From NCBI GenBank assembly GCA_963995525.1, contig OZ023207.1, positions 3,068,105-3,132,104 of the forward strand: a DNA stretch of 64,000 nt, in the 5' to 3' direction. Below the pieces are notes generated by a model, which saw nothing but the letters and a program-made list of their open reading frames with translations, was not told the origin of the DNA and searched no databases. The stretch comes from Escarpia spicata (Eukaryota > Annelida > Polychaeta > Sabellida > Siboglinidae). The position numbers and the translations under genes were made by a program. The number at the start of each line of letters is the position of its first letter. Position 1 is the stretch's first letter. Of this stretch, positions 58,501 through 64,000 are shown piece by piece.

Positions 58501-61500
58501 TGACTACATTGTTTCTTTATGTGATGCTACATCCATCCTATCTGCCTACATTGTTTCTTTATGTGATGCTACATCCATCCTATATGACTACATTGTTTCT
58601 TTGTGATGCTACATCCATCCTATCTGACTACATTGTTTCTTTATGTGAAACTACATCCATCCTATCTGACTACATTGTTTCTTTATGTGATGCTACATCC
58701 ATCCTATCTGACTACATTGTTTCTTTATGTGATGCTACAGCCATCCTATCTGACTACATTGTTTCTTTATGTGAAACTACATTCATCCTATCTGACTACA
58801 TTGTTTCTTTATGTGATGCTACATCCATCCTATCTGACTACATTGTTTCTTTATGTGATGCTACAACCATCCTATCTGACTACATTGTTTCTTTATGTGA
58901 TGCTACATCCATCCTATCTGACTACATTGTTCCTTTTATGTGATGCTACAGCCATCCTATCTGACTACATTGTTTCTTTATGTGATGCTACAGCCATCCT
59001 ATCTGACTACATTGTTTCTTTATGTGATGCTACATCCATCCTATCTGACTACATTGTTTCTTTATGTGATGCTACATCCATCCTATCTGACTACATTGTT
59101 TCTTTATGTGGTGCTGCAGCCATCCTATCTGACTACATTGTTTCTTTATGTGGTGCTGCAGCCATGCTATATGACTACATTGTTTCTTTATGTGATGCTA
59201 CATCCATCCTATCTGACTACATTGTTTCTTTATGTGATGCTACATCCATCCTATCTGCCTACATTGTTTCTTTATGTGATGCTACATCCATCCTACTGTA
59301 TATGACTACATTGTTTCTTTATGTGGTGCTACAGCCATCCTATCTGCCTACATTGTTTCTTTATGTGATGCTACATCCATCCTATCTGCCTACATTGTTT
59401 CTTTATGTGGTGCTGAAGCCATCCTATCTGACTACATTGTTTCTTTTTGTGATGTTTTAGCCATCCTATCTGAGTACATTGTTTCTTTATGTGATGTTTT
59501 AGCCATCCTATCTGACTACATTGTTTCTTTATGTGATGCTACAACCATCCTATCTGACTACATTGTTTCTTTATGTGATGCTACAGCCATCCTATCTGAC
59601 TACATTGTTTTTTATGTGATGCTACAGCTATCCTATGTGACTGCATTGTTTCTTTATGTGGTGCTACAGCCATCCTATCTGACTACATTGTTTCTTTATG
59701 TGGTGCTACAGCTATCCTATCTGACTACGTTGTTTCTTTATGTGACGCTGCAGCCATCCTATCTGACTACATTGTTTCTTTATGTGATGCTACAGCCATC
59801 CTATCTGACTACATTGTTTCTTTATGTGATGCTACAGCTATCCTATGTGACTGCATTGTTTCTTTATGTGGTGCTACAGCCATCCTATCTGACTACATTG
59901 TTTCTTTATGTGGTGCTACAGCTATCCTATCTGACTACGTTGTTTCTTTATGTGACGCTGCAGCCATCCTATCTGACTACATTGTTTCTTTATGTGATGC
60001 TACAGCCATCCTATCTGACTACATTGTTTCTTTATGTGATGCTACAGCTATCCTATCTGACTGCATTGTTTTTTATGTGGTGCTACAGCCATCCTATCTG
60101 ACTACATTGTTTCTTTATGTGGTGCTACAGCTATCCTATCTGACTACGTTGTTTCTTTATGTGACACTGCAGCCATCCTATCTGATTACATTGTTTCTTT
60201 ATGTGATGCTACAGCCATCCTATCTGACTACATTGTTTCTTTATGTGATGCTACAGCTATCCTATCTGACTACGTTGTTTCTTTATGTGACGCTGCAACC
60301 ATCCTATCTGACTACATTGTTTCTTTATGTGATGCTACAGCCACCCTATCTGACTACATTGTATCTTTATGTGATGCTACAGCTATCCTATCTGACTACG
60401 TTGTTTCTTTATGTGACGCTGCAGCCATCCTATCTGACTACATTGTTTCTTTATGTGATGCTACAGCCATCCTATCTGACTACATTGTTTCTTTATGTGA
60501 TGCTACAGCCATCCTATCTGACTACATTGTTTCTTTATGTGATGCTACAGCCATCCTATCTGACTACATTGTTTCTTTATGTGATGCTCCATCCATCCTA
60601 TCTGACTACATTGTTTCTTTATGTGATGCTACAGCCATCCTATCTGACTACATTGTTTCTTTATGTGATGCTACAGCCATCCTATCTGACTACATTGTTT
60701 CTTTATGTGATGCTACAGCCATCCTATCTGACTACATTGTTTCTTTATGTGATGCTACAGCCATCCTATCTGACTACATTGTTTCTTTATGTGATGCTAC
60801 AGCCATCCTATCTGACTACATTGTTTCTTTATGTGATGCTACAGCCATCCTATCTGACTACATTGTTTCTTTATGTGATGCTACAGCCATCCTATCTGAC
60901 TACATTGTTTCTTTATGTGATGCTACAGCCATCCTATCTGACTACATTGTTTCTTTATGTGATGCTACAGCCATCCTATCTGACTACATTGTTTCTTTAC
61001 GTGATGCTACAGCCATCCTATCTGACTACATTGTTTCTTTACGTGATGCTGCAGCCATCCTATCTGACTACATTGTTTCTTTATGTGATGCTGCAGCCAT
61101 CCTATCTGACTACATTGTTCCTTTTATGTGATGCTACAGCCATCCTATCTGACTACATTGTTTCTTTATGTGATGCTGCAACCATCCTATCTGACTACAT
61201 TGTTTCTTTATGTGATGCTACAGCCATCCTATCTGACTACATTGTTTCTTTATGTGATGCTGCAGCCATCCTATCTGACTACATTGTTTCTTTATGTGAT
61301 GCTGCAGCCATCCTATCTGACTACATTGTTCCTTTTATGTGATGCTACAGCCATCCTATCTGACTACATTGTTTCTTTATGTGATGCTGCAGCCATCCTA
61401 TCTGACTACATTGTTTCTTTATGTGATGCTACAGCCATCCTATCTGACTACATTGTTCCTTTTATGTGATGCTACAGCCATCCTATCTGACTACATTGTT

Positions 61501-64000
61501 TCTTTATGTGATGCTGCAGCCATCCTATCTGACTACATTGTTTCTTTATGTGATGCTGCAGCCATCCTATCTGACTACATTGTTTCTTTATGTGATGCTA
61601 CACCCATCCTATCTGTCTACATTGTTTCTTTATGTGATGCTACATCCATCCTATCTGCCTACATTGTTTCTTTATGTGATGCTACAGCCATCCTATCTGA
61701 CTACATTGTTTCTTTATGTGGTGCTGCAGCCATCCTATCTGACTACATTTTTTCTTTATGTGATGCTACATCCATCCTATCTGACTACATTGTTTCTTTA
61801 TGTGATGCTACAGCCATCCTATCTGACTACATTGTTTCTTTATGTGATGCTACAACCATCCTATCTGACTACATTGTTTCTTTATGTGATGCTGCAGCCA
61901 TCCTATCTGACTACATTGTTTCTTTATGTGAAACTACATCCATCCTATCTGACTACATTGTTTCTTTATGTGATGCTACATCCATCCTATCTGACTACAT
62001 TGTTTCTTTATGTGATGCTACATCCATCCTATCTGACTACATTGTTTCTTTATGTGATGCTACAACCATCCTATCTGACTACATTGTTTCTTTATGTGAT
62101 GCTACATCCATCCTATCTGACTACATTGTTCCTTTTATGTGATGCTACAGCCATCCTATCTGACTACATTGTTTCTTTATGTGATGCTACAGCCATCCTA
62201 TCTGACTACATTGTTTCTTTATGTGATGCTACATCCATCCTATCTGACTACATTGTTTCTTTATGTGATGCTACATCCATCCTATCTGACTACATTGTTT
62301 CTTTATGTGGTGCTGCAGCCATCCTATCTGACTACATTGTTTCTTTATGTGGTGCTGCAGCCATGCTATATGACTACATTGTTTCTTTATGTGATGCTAC
62401 ATCCATCCTATCTGACTACATTGTTTCTTTATGTGATGCTACATCCATCCTATCTGCCTACATTGTTTCTTTATGTGATGCTACATCCATCCTATATGAC
62501 TACATTGTTTCTTTATGTGGTGCTACAGCCATCCTATCTGCCTACATTGTTTCTTTATGTGATGCTACATCCATCCTATCTGCCTACATTGTTTCTTTAT
62601 GTGGTGCTGAAGCCATCCTATCTGACTACATTGTTTCTTTTTGTGATGTTTTAGCCATCCTATCTGAGTACATTGTTTCTTTATGTGATGTTTTAGCCAT
62701 CCTATCTGACTACATTGTTTCTTTATGTGATGCTACAACCATCCTATCTGACTACATTGTTTCTTTATGTGATGCTACAGCCATCCTATCTGACTACATT
62801 GTTTTTTATGTGATGCTACAGCTATCCTATGTGACTGCATTGTTTCTTTATGTGGTGCTACAGCCATCCTATCTGACTACATTGTTTCTTTATGTGGTGC
62901 TACAGCTATCCTATCTGACTACGTTGTTTCTTTATGTGACGCTGCAGCCATCCTATCTGACTACATTGTTTCTTTATGTGATGCTACAGCCATCCTATCT
63001 GACTACATTGTTTCTTTATGTGATGCTACAGCTATCCTATGTGACTGCATTGTTTCTTTATGTGGTGCTACAGCCATCCTATCTGACTACATTGTTTCTT
63101 TATGTGGTGCTACAGCTATCCTATCTGACTACGTTGTTTCTTTATGTGACGCTGCAGCCATCCTATCTGACTACATTGTTTCTTTATGTGATGCTACAGC
63201 CATCCTATCTGACTACATTGTTTCTTTATGTGATGCTACAGCTATCCTATCTGACTGCATTGTTTTTTATGTGGTGCTACAGCCATCCTATCTGACTACA
63301 TTGTTTCTTTATGTGGTGCTACAGCTATCCTATCTGACTACGTTGTTTCTTTATGTGACACTGCAGCCATCCTATCTGATTACATTGTTTCTTTATGTGA
63401 TGCTACAGCCATCCTATCTGACTACATTGTTTCTTTATGTGATGCTACAGCTATCCTATCTGACTACGTTGTTTCTTTATGTGACGCTGCAACCATCCTA
63501 TCTGACTACATTGTTTCTTTATGTGATGCTACAGCCACCCTATCTGACTACATTGTATCTTTATGTGATGCTACAGCTATCCTATCTGACTACGTTGTTT
63601 CTTTATGTGACGCTGCAGCCATCCTATCTGACTACATTGTTTCTTTATGTGATGCTACAGCCATCCTATCTGACTACATTGTTTCTTTATGTGATGCTAC
63701 AGCCATCCTATCTGACTACATTGTTTCTTTATGTGATGCTACAGCCATCCTATCTGACTACATTGTTTCTTTATGTGATGCTACATCCATCCTATCTGAC
63801 TACATTGTTTCTTTATGTGATGCTACAGCCATCCTATCTGACTACATTGTTTCTTTATGTGATGCTACAGCCATCCTATCTGACTACATTGTTTCTTTAT
63901 GTGATGCTACAGCCATCCTATCTGACTACATTGTTTCTTTATGTGATGCTACAGCCATCCTATCTGACTACATTGTTTCTTTATGTGATGCTACAGCCAT
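55508..64000. repeat. 42-bp satellite-like array, continuing past the window
   Basis: About 200 units of TGATGCTACAGCCATCCTAT, CTGACTACATTGTTTCTTTA, TG. Variants (ACATCC, GGTGCTGC, GAAACT, AGCTATCC, TTTTAG) form higher-order blocks: 59.3-60.8 kb recurs at 62.5-64.0 kb, offset 3194 bases, and blocks at 57.3, 58.2 and 58.9 kb are near copies. One-base changes (CCTTTTATG, TTTGTG, TTTTTTATG) shift frames, so the 14-residue repeat proteins read here are not conserved. Confidence 0.97.

Noticed and set aside
55393..63295. ORFs up to 609 codons with a 14-residue hydrophobic repeat resembling a membrane protein
   Set aside because: Two frames are equally open and single-base changes between units switch frames without consequence, so protein selection is not evident.

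Overview
The window is nuclear DNA from an animal, probably an invertebrate. It has split genes with GT-AG introns (and one GC-AG intron), long introns, tRNA-derived SINEs, TTAA-flanked DNA transposons and many minisatellites. A spiralian or mollusc-like genome is my guess, but nothing in the sequence proves it. There is no prokaryotic or organellar organisation.

Three host genes can be reconstructed. (1) The last four coding exons of SUCLA2 (ADP-forming succinyl-CoA ligase beta subunit) lie on + between 1673 and 12253; the rest of the gene is upstream of the window. (2) Aprataxin (APTX) lies on - between 23038 and about 18275. Five exons are recognised and at least one middle exon was not found. 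(3) A complete RCBTB1/2-type gene (RCC1 repeats plus BTB domain) lies on + between 26006 and 51626. Its 14 coding exons join in phase to 534 codons. APTX and RCBTB are head to head around 23-26 kb.

Region by region: 0.5-1.6 kb is a SINE whose tail has become a tandem array. 2076-7754 is a decayed transposon with long terminal inverted repeats and TTAA duplications, inserted inside a 72-bp tandem array. It carries remnants of a THAP-domain transposase (+) and a convergent P2X7-cytoplasmic-domain-like gene (-), all inside a SUCLA2 intron. 8.6-11.0 kb is a 21-bp minisatellite. 13.8-16.0 kb is intergenic repeat. 18-23 kb is APTX with a Penelope-like remnant and a SINE. 26-51 kb is RCBTB, whose introns carry at least nine tandem arrays, several TTAA elements, SINEs and a second THAP fragment. 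52-55 kb is 3' flank. 55.5-64 kb is a 42-bp satellite-like array that runs off the window end.

The most unusual theme is where the tandem arrays begin. Several start at, or copy, an exon-intron junction: RCBTB exons 3, 10 and 13, and the APTX HIT-exon acceptor. Others begin within about 50 nt of a donor. Three more grow directly out of the 3' tail of one SINE family. In RCBTB intron 3 the array repeats the end of exon 3 with its 5' splice site about 40 times. The first decoy donor would add exactly 35 stop-free codons in frame. Almost all long ORFs in the window are products of these arrays and are not genes.
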